14,281 bases of DNA, taken from assembly GCA_012797215.1 (NCBI GenBank), contig JAAZPN010000126.1, positions 1-14,281 on the forward strand, in the 5' to 3' direction. Below are positions 5,977-13,722 of the stretch, piece after piece. Below the pieces are notes generated by a model. It did no database searches and was not told the origin of the DNA. It saw only the letters and a program-made list of their open reading frames with translations. The stretch comes from Chloroflexota bacterium (GTDB lineage Bacteria > Chloroflexota > Anaerolineae > Anaerolineales > Anaerolineaceae). The position numbers and the translations under genes were made by a program. Each line of letters begins with the position of its first letter. Position 1 is the first letter of the stretch.

Positions 5977-8631
5977 ATGAGAATCATCCTAACCCACGAG
6001 CAAGCCGATCTGGACGCTTTGGCGTCCCTTTTGGGCGCTCATCTTCTGGACAAGGAGGCTCATGCCTTGCTGCCGCGCCAGATAAACCGCAACGGCCAGG
6101 CATTCCTGCATAGATACCAGCAGGAATTGGGTTTTGTTTCAGTCAAAGACCTTCCGAACGAATCTATCACTCACGTGAAACTCGTGGACACCCAATCGCT
6201 CATTACGCTTAAGGGACTCTCCCCGAGGCTGGAAGTCTCCGTTATTGACCATCATCCGCGCAAAGCGCACACAAACGATAACTGGAATATTGAACTGCAC
6301 AATACCGGGGCTTGCACCACCGTCCTGGTCGAACAAATCAAGGACGCCCAAGTGCCGTTAACGACTATCCAGGCGACGCTGCTCTTGCTTGGCATCTACG
6401 AGGATACCGGTTCTTTAGGGTACGCAATGACCAACTCCCGGGATTTGCTTGCCGCGGCATTCTTGCTTGAGCACGGCGCGGACCTGACCATCGCTTCACG
6501 CTTCCTTAACCCACCGCTCTCAAATGCGCAGATGCTCCTTTACGATCGCTTGATGAAGGATATCTCCACCCATAAAGTTCACGACCTAACTATTCTCGTC
6601 GCGAAAGCCAACGCGATTGATATTCAGGACGAAATCTCGACCGTCGCGCATCACATGCGGGAATTCCTGAACCCGGACGGCCTGGTGCTGTTAGTCTCCA
6701 CCCGACAAGGCATCCGCTTGGTCGCCAGGTCTACCACGGATGAGATTGATATGGCGCAGCTGGCCCACCGTTTTGGTGGAGGCGGTCACAAGCGCGCCGC
6801 GTCCGCGTTAATCCGCTCGGAGAGCCGACCAGCGCCGAATGAAGTGCCGGTATTCTGGAAAAAAACCTACCAGCACGTGGTGGATTTACTGCCTGAAATT
6901 GTCCATCCCGCTTTGAGAGTGCAGCAGATTATGTCCCGGAAACCTTTGCTGGTTTCGCCCGATATGCCCGTGGAAACCGTCGCCGACCTGATGAAACGGT
7001 ACGGATTTGAGGGGTATCCGGTAATTGAAGAGGGCAAGGTCGTCGGTTTGATTACCCGCCGCAATGTTGACCGCGCGCTGAGCCATCAATTGATGGCTAA
7101 TGCCGGTATTCTGATGGACGCTGGCACGGTTTTTGTCACCCCCGAAGATACGCTTGACTATTTGCAGGAGATTATGGCTTCCAGCGGCTGGGGGCAGGTG
7201 CCGGTGCTGGACCAGGAAAGTGGCGAGATTATCGGCATTGTGACGCGCACAGACTTGATTAACACGCACGTTTTACAGAACAACATTCCCTCGCAAGAAG
7301 ACATGGTGCGGCGCTTGCACAACGCTATCCCTTACCCGCGCCAAATTCTGCTCCAGGCAATCGCGAAGCTTGCCGGCCAACTTGACATGCAAGCCTATAT
7401 TGTTGGCGGCTTCGTCCGGGATTTACTGCTTAAGCAGCCCAGCCAGGATTTTGATATTGTTTTGGAAGGTGACGCGAGCGTTTTTGCGTCCAAGCTGGTG
7501 GAAAACTACGGCGGCAGAGTAGTCACGCATCCACGCTTTGGTACGGCTAAATGGTTGATTGGCGAATCGCGCGAAGAGTTGGCGCTCAAGCTGCTGCCAG
7601 ACCAACCAATGGACTTTCAGGCTCTGCCCCAACACCTGGATTTAATTACCGCTCGCACCGAATTTTATGAACGCCCCGCCGCTTTGCCGACCGTTGAGCG
7701 CAGCGGAATTAAGATGGACCTGCACCGGCGCGATTTCACCATCAACACCATGGCGCTGCGGCTGGACGCGCCATACTACGGAAAACTGTATGATTATTGG
7801 GGCGGTTATCATGACCTGCAGAACCGCATCATCAGGGTTCTGCACGCGCTTTCCTTTGTGGATGACGCCACGCGCATCTTGCGCGCCATTCGTTTCTCCA
7901 CGCGCTTTGATTTCCGTCTGGACCCACGAACCCTCAGCTTACTCAGCTCCAGCCTTTCCCTCCTGAATGAAATCTCGGGACAACGGCTACGGCACGAGCT
8001 GGATTTGATATTCCTGGAATATAACATCGGCGGCGCATTGAAAGCGATGGACCGCTTGACCGTGCTTGAAGTCATCGATCCACATTTGTCTTGGAATCCT
8101 GTTGTCGACGCGCGCATTGCTTACTTAAACCAACCCACAGCCCACGCTGAGTGGAGCACGGAAACGCACGAGAGCCAGTTAAACCTGCGCCAGGCGCTGG
8201 CTTACTGCTATTGGTTGGAAGACCTCACCGACGATGGCTTGCAGCAGGTCAGCGCGCGTCTGCGCATCCCCGCGAGAGTCGTCTCCGCGATTTTGGATAC
8301 CGGAAAACTGCGCCGCTTGCTGCCAGAGCTGACGTTAATGAAACCCAGCCAGGTTGTACGCGCTTTAAAAGGTTTCTCCGACCTGGCGCTTACAGCGGTC
8401 TACCAAAGCACGGAGGCTTCCAGCTTGCGTGAACCGCTGCGATTGTATATAACGCGCTACCTGCACGTAAAACCCATTGTCACTGGCACAGACCTGCGCG
8501 CGCGAGGCTTGTCGCCCTCACCGGAATTTCAGAAAATCTTGAACGCGCTCCGGGATGCCTGGCTCGACGGAAGCGTAAGTTCCGCGCAGGAAGAGAGCGC
8601 TCTGCTCGAACAACTTCTGAAATCGCGATGA
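5977..8631 (+). CDS. DHH phosphoesterase - CBS pair - tRNA nucleotidyltransferase (poly(A) polymerase family) fusion
   Basis: An 884-residue multidomain cytoplasmic protein. The DHH/DHHA1 phosphoesterase part (about 1-290) has D11-x-D13, D71 in VDTQ, D91-H92-H93, D143 in YEDTGS and the GGGGHK loop (267-272), so its metal site appears complete. Two CBS domains follow (about 319-372 and 374-428), which in other proteins bind adenine nucleotides. The class II nucleotidyltransferase starts near 470 with GGFVRDLL (477-484), catalytic D491 and D493 in DFDIVLEGD, RRD (584-586) and the template motif D629-D-A-T-R633, where the usual first Glu of EDxxR is Asp. The rest is a helical RNA-binding region. 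Proteins of this build add CCA, or only A or CC, to tRNA 3' ends; which one cannot be told here. The frame extends to a TTG at 5944, but ATG 5977 follows AGGAAG and begins directly with the DHH core, so it is chosen. Confidence 0.92.
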   Translation: MRIILTHEQADLDALASLLGAHLLDKEAHALLPRQINRNGQAFLHRYQQELGFVSVKDLPNESITHVKLVDTQSLITLKGLSPRLEVSVIDHHPRKAHTNDNWNIELHNTGACTTVLVEQIKDAQVPLTTIQATLLLLGIYEDTGSLGYAMTNSRDLLAAAFLLEHGADLTIASRFLNPPLSNAQMLLYDRLMKDISTHKVHDLTILVAKANAIDIQDEISTVAHHMREFLNPDGLVLLVSTRQGIRLVARSTTDEIDMAQLAHRFGGGGHKRAASALIRSESRPAPNEVPVFWKKTYQHVVDLLPEIVHPALRVQQIMSRKPLLVSPDMPVETVADLMKRYGFEGYPVIEEGKVVGLITRRNVDRALSHQLMANAGILMDAGTVFVTPEDTLDYLQEIMASSGWGQVPVLDQESGEIIGIVTRTDLINTHVLQNNIPSQEDMVRRLHNAIPYPRQILLQAIAKLAGQLDMQAYIVGGFVRDLLLKQPSQDFDIVLEGDASVFASKLVENYGGRVVTHPRFGTAKWLIGESREELALKLLPDQPMDFQALPQHLDLITARTEFYERPAALPTVERSGIKMDLHRRDFTINTMALRLDAPYYGKLYDYWGGYHDLQNRIIRVLHALSFVDDATRILRAIRFSTRFDFRLDPRTLSLLSSSLSLLNEISGQRLRHELDLIFLEYNIGGALKAMDRLTVLEVIDPHLSWNPVVDARIAYLNQPTAHAEWSTETHESQLNLRQALAYCYWLEDLTDDGLQQVSARLRIPARVVSAILDTGKLRRLLPELTLMKPSQVVRALKGFSDLALTAVYQSTEASSLREPLRLYITRYLHVKPIVTGTDLRARGLSPSPEFQKILNALRDAWLDGSVSSAQEESALLEQLLKSR

Positions 8632-9173
8632 GCTCTCCTCCCACAGCGGCAGGCACTTATCAGCTCGCGGACGGCGAAGAAATCTTTATTCGCCCTATCC
8701 GCGAGTCGGACTTGCCAGCGCTGGAATGGGAAGGCGAGTATCAACACTTCAGAAGGCTTTACGCGGAGCATTATGAGGCCTCAAAAGCCGGCACCACGCT
8801 GATTTACGTCGCTGAAACCAGCACCGGTTTGATGATCGGGCAGGTGTTTCTGCTCCTCGATTCCCGCAATAAAGATGTGGCTGACGGACGGCACCGAGCC
8901 TATTTGTTTTCTTTCCGCATCAAACCGACTTATCGCAACCAGGGCTTGGGGAGCTATATGCTCAATTATGTGGAAAATCAGCTCCTGCTGCGCGGATACA
9001 TCATCGTGCGTCTGAATGTGGCGCAGGATAACCCTAAGGCGCGCGCGTTATACGAACGCCGCGGCTACCAGGTGATTGGGCTTAGTTCGGGTGTTTGGCA
9101 ATATCAGGACGACCAAGGCGTCTGGCAGACGATGCGCGAGCCGGCCTGGAAAATGATTAAACGCTTGCGTTAA
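8628..9173 (+). CDS. GNAT-family N-acetyltransferase
   Basis: A 181-residue acetyltransferase of the GNAT fold, which transfers acetyl from acetyl-CoA to an amino group. The region IFIRPIRESDLPAL (about 19-32) is the usual first strand and helix. The acetyl-CoA binding motif A is FRIKPTYRNQGLGSYML (about 96-112, with RNQGLG at 103-108). The C-terminal part has LNVAQDNPKARALYERRGY (about 129-147), the standard N-x-x-A-x-x-L-Y-x-x-x-G-F/Y close. Its ATG overlaps the stop of the preceding fusion gene as ATGA, so translation is probably coupled. The substrate is unknown; the RimI-like C-terminal motif does not by itself imply a ribosomal protein target. The gene ends the plus-strand operon and converges on a minus-strand gene about 95 bases on. 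Confidence 0.88.
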   Translation: MSSPPTAAGTYQLADGEEIFIRPIRESDLPALEWEGEYQHFRRLYAEHYEASKAGTTLIYVAETSTGLMIGQVFLLLDSRNKDVADGRHRAYLFSFRIKPTYRNQGLGSYMLNYVENQLLLRGYIIVRLNVAQDNPKARALYERRGYQVIGLSSGVWQYQDDQGVWQTMREPAWKMIKRLR

Positions 9174-9215
9174 TAAAACAAGCTAACGGAAATCTACAAT
9201 GGAAAATCCAGGATT

Positions 9216-9248
9216 AAAAAACTGACCGGCTCCTGATGGAACCGGTCA
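9216..9248 (-). terminator. Strong Rho-independent terminator of the 9269-9838 gene
   Basis: Read on the minus strand, TGACCGGTTCC (9248-9238) and GGAGCCGGTCA (9233-9223) form an 11-bp stem with one G-U pair and a four-base loop, followed by GTTTTTT (9222-9216). On the plus strand the stem lacks a T tract, so it is at best a weak stop for the GNAT operon. Confidence 0.85.
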
Positions 9249-9253
9249 ATTGG

Positions 9254-9268
9254 CTTTACCGTGTAAAG
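9254..9268. repeat. Small perfect inverted repeat touching a stop codon
   Basis: CTTTAC (9254-9259) and GTAAAG (9263-9268) are perfect inverted copies around the three bases CGT. The repeat begins directly after the TAA of the minus-strand gene and lies just before its main terminator. In RNA it would form a small second hairpin. Confidence 0.6.
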
Positions 9269-9838
9269 TTATTCGTCTTGCTCCGGCAGGTCCTCATCAA
9301 CCGGTGTTTCCACTGCATCAGCGGCGGCTTCCAGCTCTGCTGAGAACGTGTCTGCGTTTTCAGCCTTAGCTTGTTCAGGCGCACCCGCTGGGTTCATATT
9401 CTCATCGCTCCAGCGCTGCATCAGCGCGCGCAGTTCCGCGTAATCAGCGTCGGAGAATAGCTTGGTGACAGCAAATAAGCGCCTTCCACGTGTGGTCGAG
9501 ACGTACGCGCCGGCTTTGACATCTTCAATCTCCCTGATGTCCGCTTTGGAAAGTTTCAATTCGGGGTATTTAGGTTGGTGCAGCACCAGGCCGTCTTCAG
9601 AGACCTGGAATGTATATTCCTCCCAAAGCTCTTTGCGCTGCTTGTAAGCCCGCAGGCCTGAATAGACAAACAGTGCCGCGATCAAAGGAATCATCCAGAC
9701 CAGCGATTTCATACTGTCGCGGTTCCAGTTGATTCCTATAGACAGCGCTGCCATCACCAGAAAAGTAATCCCGTAGACGAGGGTGAGCGTTTTCTTTTGG
9801 GCAGGCAATTTGGCTGGGTCAAGGCGGTAAGTTTTCAT
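9269..9838 (-). CDS. Two-helix membrane protein with a cytoplasmic PH-like region, function unknown
   Basis: A 189-residue protein that I do not recognise as a named family. After a basic start it has two hydrophobic segments (about 17-36 and 45-62) with a short loop between them. The next part (about 72-142) alternates strands and ends in a helix: YTFQVSEDGLVLHQPKYPEL, then ADIREIEDVKAGAYV, then RRLFAVTKLF. This resembles bacterial PH-like domains found behind paired membrane helices (YcxB or bPH2 type); that comparison is by appearance only. The last 45 residues are very acidic and Ala/Glu-rich, probably disordered and cytoplasmic. ATG at 9838 follows GAGGAG, and a TATAAT box lies about 29 bases upstream. 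It is a single-gene unit with its own promoter and terminator, convergent with the GNAT operon. Confidence 0.78.
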   Translation of the reverse strand: MKTYRLDPAKLPAQKKTLTLVYGITFLVMAALSIGINWNRDSMKSLVWMIPLIAALFVYSGLRAYKQRKELWEEYTFQVSEDGLVLHQPKYPELKLSKADIREIEDVKAGAYVSTTRGRRLFAVTKLFSDADYAELRALMQRWSDENMNPAGAPEQAKAENADTFSAELEAAADAVETPVDEDLPEQDE

Positions 9839-9862
9839 GTATTCTCCTCAAAATATTTCCGC

Positions 9863-9872
9863 TACAATTATA
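9863..9872. promoter_or_regulatory. Overlapping divergent -10 boxes between the membrane protein and the esterase
   Basis: On the minus strand TATAAT occupies 9872-9867, about 28 bases before the start at 9838. On the plus strand TACAAT occupies 9863-9868 and could serve the esterase, whose start is about 60 bases on. The two boxes share two bases. No convincing -35 is visible for either direction, so the minus box is the better supported one. Confidence 0.45.
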
Positions 9873-9935
9873 TCCTCAAACCACGAAACAATTCGTCAGG
9901 GATGTTGCACAGATAGATAGGAAACTTTTAGCGTC

Positions 9936-10760
9936 ATGAAAAACCCACTTCTCCAAAAACATCAGCTAGCAAGCCTGCCTGGTTTGCAGGAACGCCGGGT
10001 TGAAGTTTGGCTGCCCCCACAGTACCATCAACAGCCGGAAGCCCGCTTCCCGGTGCTGTACATGCACGATGGCCAGAACCTATTCAAACCCAAGCCGCGC
10101 GTCTACCCGGGCTGGCAAGTCTCGGAAAAAATCAGGGCGCTGGCCAATGCGAACGTGATTACGCCGCCGATTGTGGTGGGCTTGTGGAACACGCCCAACC
10201 GCCTGGGAGATTATCTGCCCGCGAAACCTTTCGAGTCGGAATCCGGAAAAGCGGCCCTGAAGGCATATCTGCGCGGCACCCCGTGGCGCGTTAACCACAT
10301 TGTGTCGGACCTCTACTTGCGCTGGATTGTCGGGCAGGTCAAGCCATACATCGATGGGAAATACCGAACCTTGACCGGAGCCGAACAAACATGCCTGATG
10401 GGTTCTTCTATGGGAGCGCTGATTTCGCTCTATGCTGTGTGCGAATACCCGCAGGTCTTCGGCGGCGCAGGCTGCCTGAGCACGCACTGGCCCATCGGCG
10501 GGGACCCCCTTTTGGCATATCTGGAGGAGAAGCTGCCTTCTCCAGCGGGGCACAAGCTCTACTTTGATTATGGCACGGAGAGTATAGATGCCGAGTACGT
10601 TCCCTGGCAGGAAAAGATGGACGCGCTGGCGCTCCGGCACGCCTATACCCCCAGGCAGAATTACCTCAGCCTGGTGTTCCCGGGGGAAAGCCACCACGAA
10701 CGCTTTTGGGCAGGCCGGCTGCACATTCCGCTCAGCTTCCTGTTCAGCACAAACGCCTAG
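9936..10760 (+). CDS. Putative esterase (esterase D / enterochelin esterase-like family)
   Basis: A 274-residue alpha/beta hydrolase of the Esterase_D type (COG2819/COG2382-like proteins). It has no signal peptide and should be cytoplasmic. The strand-turn PVLYMHDGQNLF (about 39-50) is characteristic of the family. The nucleophile elbow is G156-S-S158-M-G160, followed by ISLYAVCEYPQVFGG, the usual 'family' helix. The acid is probably D211 in YFDYGTESID, and the catalytic His is H253 or H254 in GESHHERFW. The triad therefore looks complete. Family members hydrolyse simple esters, feruloyl esters or siderophore esters; the sequence does not tell which. The start at 9936 has AGGAAA about 11 bases upstream, a long spacing, but there is no better ATG before the domain. 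It is divergent from the membrane protein gene and probably transcribed alone. Confidence 0.85.
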   Translation: MKNPLLQKHQLASLPGLQERRVEVWLPPQYHQQPEARFPVLYMHDGQNLFKPKPRVYPGWQVSEKIRALANANVITPPIVVGLWNTPNRLGDYLPAKPFESESGKAALKAYLRGTPWRVNHIVSDLYLRWIVGQVKPYIDGKYRTLTGAEQTCLMGSSMGALISLYAVCEYPQVFGGAGCLSTHWPIGGDPLLAYLEEKLPSPAGHKLYFDYGTESIDAEYVPWQEKMDALALRHAYTPRQNYLSLVFPGESHHERFWAGRLHIPLSFLFSTNA

Positions 10761-10826
10761 AACGCGAAAATTTTTAAGACTCTTTCACATCAATGCGCCA
10801 ACTTGCGCCCGCGTTTGTTTCGCCAA

Positions 10827-10857
10827 TTCCCAATGAATCAACGCTGGGAGCTTTTTT
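10827..10857 (+). terminator. Weak candidate terminator after the esterase
   Basis: TTCCCA (10827-10832) pairs with TGGGAG (10845-10850), including one G-U, around a 12-base loop, and CTTTTTT follows. The stem is short and the loop large, so this is only a candidate end for the esterase transcript. Confidence 0.4.
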
Positions 10858-10890
10858 CCACGTTGACTTGAAGTAACACCATCGATTTTT

Positions 10891-10924
10891 CTTTGACTGC
10901 TTTAACTGTCCCCACCGACAGTTA
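10891..10924. repeat. Tandem 9-base repeat fused to a perfect 8-bp inverted repeat
   Basis: CTTTGACTG (10891-10899) is followed directly by CTTTAACTG (10900-10908), differing at one base. The second copy runs into TAACTGTC (10903-10910), which is the exact inverse of GACAGTTA (10917-10924) across CCCACC. No T tract follows, so it is not a terminator; a protein-binding site is possible. Confidence 0.55.
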
Positions 10925-11014
10925 GGTTGGTTCGCTTATCGAATGCTTTCTGCAAAAAACAACCCTTCACCAGAAAATGTTTGCCACAAGTTTCCAGAAT
11001 TCAACCGGAAAACT

Positions 11015-11043
11015 TTTTGTTTTGCGTTCTTTTTGTGTATACT
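11015..11043 (+). promoter_or_regulatory. Probable promoter of the Kelch protein gene
   Basis: TATACT (11038-11043) is preceded by TGTG and sits 17 bases after TTTTGT (11015-11020), a partial -35. The context TGTGTATA matches the one at the PPK2 promoter. Transcription would start near 11050, leaving a leader of about 180 bases. Confidence 0.5.
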
Positions 11044-11086
11044 TTAATCACAAGTCCACCCCAATTTATCGTTTCCGTCTGATTAG

Positions 11087-11117
11087 AGCGGCTCGCGCGT
11101 AAGGTTCCCTTGCCGCT
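11087..11117 (+). promoter_or_regulatory. Possible hairpin in the long Kelch leader
   Basis: AGCGGC (11087-11092) pairs with GCCGCT (11112-11117), and inside it AAGG (11101-11104) pairs with CCTT (11108-11111), making a bulged stem. It lies in the untranslated leader, about 115 bases before the start codon. It does not match any riboswitch I know. Confidence 0.3.
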
Positions 11118-11232
11118 GGTCCATCAATAAACATCTTTTCATACACCATCTGAGCAGCGCTTACGCCGCCTGCAGAGCTTTGCTTAAGCGTCTGCGTTAA
11201 ACATAAGCATTTTTTCCAAACAAGGAGAGACC

Positions 11233-13668
11233 ATGTACAAGCGAATACTTATTACAGTGATTGTGTGCCTTGGAATGTTGGGACTGCCTTTAGGTGGTGT
11301 TCAACCAATCCAAAACGTCTCGGCGGAAGAGCAGGGACCTCCCACGCTGAGTTCGGAAGGCTTTCTGCCCCCGCAAGCCGTCTATGAGCCAACGATTTTT
11401 GGAGCTCCTGCGACGGATGACTATCTCCCTGGGCTGGTGCCCCCAGCCTGGCAGGAACAGAGCGACCTCGCAGAACTGCCTGCTCCTCAGGGAAACTTGG
11501 AAACGGACAGCGCTCAGCGCGGTAGTATTCAGGCTTGCGATTCGGTCATCTGGGATAACGGCCCGCTTGTGACCCATCCTGGCGGGGGATACAGCGGCAA
11601 TGACCTCAGCGTTTTGCAGACCTCACTGGGATTGAATACCTATGGTTTTGGTCATTCTCACGCGACTCCTAACCGGGTTACCGAAGAATTTACCCTAAGT
11701 GGTCCAGAAGATTGGACAATCGAATCGTTAACCTTCTTCGCCTATCAAACCTCAACTTACACCTACCCGCCTGCTTCAACCCTGACTGGCGTGTATGTGC
11801 GCATCCTGGATGGCCCGCCAAACAACCCGGCTAGCAACCTGGTCTTTGGCGACACAGCCACCAACCGCATGACCAGCACTTCCTGGACGAACATCTACCG
11901 GGCGATAGACACAAACTCAAGCGACGCGACCCGTCCAATTATGGCTGCAAATGTGGCGGTTGGCATCAGCTTGTCGCCTGGCACGTACTGGATAGATTGG
12001 TCAGTCTCAGGTTCTGTCAGTTCCGGTCCCTGGGCTCCTCCGATTACCATCCTGGGGCAGACAGTCACCGGCAACGCCATGCAAACAACGGACAACGGCA
12101 CAACCTGGGAGCCCGCCTTGGATACCGGAGCTGGAACCCAGCAAGGCCTGCCCTTCCTGGTGAGAGGCTGCCCTTCCACGGGTTGGCTTTGGAACCAGCC
12201 CTCCAGTTCGGTTGCCGCCTATGTTGACCAGGAGTTCCCGGATAATTCCACCTTTAGTTCGTACCTTGCGGATGACTTCGTGGTTCAAAAAACCTGGGCG
12301 ATTGACAGAATTTACTTCCCGGGCGGAGGATGGAACGGCTTCTCAAGCTTGTTCAACGCAACCACTCTGAACTGGAGAATCTACGCGGATGCCGGCGGAA
12401 TCCCCGCAGGTTATCCTCCCGGCGCGGGCAGTACCCCGATTTGGTCGCTTTCCGCTGCGCCAAGCGACCCCCGTGTCACCATCTTTAATGGGGCGTATGG
12501 AAACCCATCGGATACGCTGCTGTCATTATCCACGCCGGTTGTGCTTCCGCCAGGGCATTACTGGATACTTTTCTACCCCATCATGAATTATGCTAGTGGT
12601 GGCCAGTTTGGGCTCTTGCCGTCCGACGCGGGTAATGGATATGTTGCCAAGTTCATCAACCCCAGCAACGGCTTTGGGTATGGCACATCCTGGATTGATT
12701 GGACAGCGCTAGGGGTGATATACCCGGATCTCGCCTTCAGTATCGGGGGCGAAGTTGTGGGGACCTGGAAGAGTATCGCGCCAATCATCAGCACCGGGCG
12801 CGGAAGGACCGCTGCCGCAACTGTAAACGGCGCGATTTTCCTCATAGGGGGCGAGTTCAGCGGCTCCGGGAGGGCAAGCACCGTCGAACGGTATGACCCC
12901 AAGACCAACACCTGGACGACAATGCTTGGGACAATGCCAGTTCCCGCGTCCAATATCTGCGCTGTTGCGATAGGCACCGACATTTACATCCCCGGCGGCT
13001 TTGATGTATCTAGTGTCTACTTGAACACGCTGCAGGTTTATCACACCACAAGCGATACCTGGTCCACGATTACGACAGACCCTCTGCCAACGGCGCTCCT
13101 TGGGTCTGGCTGCGCGGCTATGAATGGTCTACTATACGTATTTGGTGGGGGCACTACAGGAGGATATTACACCAACGCCGCGCATGTCTATGACCCATCC
13201 GCGCCGGCCGGCTCGCGTTGGAGTACGCTGCCGTCCATGAATTTCTCCCGCGGCTTTCTAGCTGGGGTGACAGTTAACGGCAAAATTTACGCGGTTGGCG
13301 GAAGAGATTCAATCTCCAGCAATTTTGATACGATTGAGGCTTACAACCCTGTTGATAATGCCTGGCATATCGTTACGCCTATGCAAACAGCCAGGGCTGC
13401 GCCGGGGGCTTATGCTGTCGGGCAGTACTTATACGTCTGCGGCGGCGGATGGTCGAGCTTTTACAAGACATGCGAAGTGTATGACACCAGCATCGGTTAC
13501 AGCGGCGTGTGGAAGTCTTTGCCGGCGATGATGCTGCAAGGCAGGCGCACCTTCGCATACACGAGTATTGGCCCGGTTCTGTACGCAATCGCCGGATATA
13601 ACGGTAGTTTTTTGAACACCGCGGAACGCTGGTCGTACGACATTTACATACCCGAGCTGCGCAAGTAA
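11233..13668 (+). CDS. Large secreted protein: two beta-sandwich-like domains and a six-repeat Kelch propeller
   Basis: An 811-residue exported protein. A Sec signal peptide (1-31, cleavage likely after VSA) leads a Pro-rich linker. Domain 1 (about 102-313) has the pattern VIWDNGPLVTHPGGGYSG, FFAYQTST, GDTATNR, GTYWIDW and LPFLVRGC, seen in many uncharacterised secreted bacterial proteins; C102 and C313 bracket it and could be disulfide-linked. Domain 2 (about 316-507) shows a similar plan (ADDFVV, W-x-I-D-R-I-Y-F, GHYWILF, LAFSIGGE), suggesting an old duplication. From about 511 there are six Kelch repeats, each with a Gly-Gly pair (IGGE, PGGF, FGGG, VGGR, CGGG, IAGY) and a W spaced about 48 residues apart, enough for one closed six-bladed propeller. 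The protein ends in DIYIPELRK. The start has AAGGAGAGA before ATG. No enzyme site is evident; binding or surface display is likely. Confidence 0.9.
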   Translation: MYKRILITVIVCLGMLGLPLGGVQPIQNVSAEEQGPPTLSSEGFLPPQAVYEPTIFGAPATDDYLPGLVPPAWQEQSDLAELPAPQGNLETDSAQRGSIQACDSVIWDNGPLVTHPGGGYSGNDLSVLQTSLGLNTYGFGHSHATPNRVTEEFTLSGPEDWTIESLTFFAYQTSTYTYPPASTLTGVYVRILDGPPNNPASNLVFGDTATNRMTSTSWTNIYRAIDTNSSDATRPIMAANVAVGISLSPGTYWIDWSVSGSVSSGPWAPPITILGQTVTGNAMQTTDNGTTWEPALDTGAGTQQGLPFLVRGCPSTGWLWNQPSSSVAAYVDQEFPDNSTFSSYLADDFVVQKTWAIDRIYFPGGGWNGFSSLFNATTLNWRIYADAGGIPAGYPPGAGSTPIWSLSAAPSDPRVTIFNGAYGNPSDTLLSLSTPVVLPPGHYWILFYPIMNYASGGQFGLLPSDAGNGYVAKFINPSNGFGYGTSWIDWTALGVIYPDLAFSIGGEVVGTWKSIAPIISTGRGRTAAATVNGAIFLIGGEFSGSGRASTVERYDPKTNTWTTMLGTMPVPASNICAVAIGTDIYIPGGFDVSSVYLNTLQVYHTTSDTWSTITTDPLPTALLGSGCAAMNGLLYVFGGGTTGGYYTNAAHVYDPSAPAGSRWSTLPSMNFSRGFLAGVTVNGKIYAVGGRDSISSNFDTIEAYNPVDNAWHIVTPMQTARAAPGAYAVGQYLYVCGGGWSSFYKTCEVYDTSIGYSGVWKSLPAMMLQGRRTFAYTSIGPVLYAIAGYNGSFLNTAERWSYDIYIPELRK

Positions 13669-13694
13669 ACAGCAAACGGACTCGCCTAAGCACC

Positions 13695-13722
13695 AAAGGG
13701 CGGCGATTGTGCCGCCCTTTTG
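13695..13722 (+). terminator. Rho-independent terminator of the Kelch gene
   Basis: AAAGGGCGGC (13695-13704) and GCCGCCCTTT (13711-13720) are a perfect 10-bp stem with a six-base loop, and a short T run ends the element. It lies 27 bases after the stop codon. Confidence 0.85.

Larger units (their letters stand above)
10761..11232. other. Gene-free stretch between the esterase and the Kelch protein
   Basis: No coding frame with a ribosome site or family resemblance is seen here on either strand, and no tRNA-like cloverleaf is found. It holds a weak terminator candidate (10827-10857), a tandem repeat joined to a hairpin (10891-10924), a promoter near 11038 and a leader of roughly 180 bases with some hairpin potential. 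Confidence 0.6.

Noticed and set aside
9223..9248. Plus-strand terminator for the GNAT operon
   Set aside because: The stem is strong, but on the plus strand it is followed by ATTGGC rather than a T tract, so the element is assigned to the minus-strand gene only.
10921..10960. tRNA-like T-loop (GGTTCG) in the gap
   Set aside because: No acceptor, D or anticodon stems can be formed around it.
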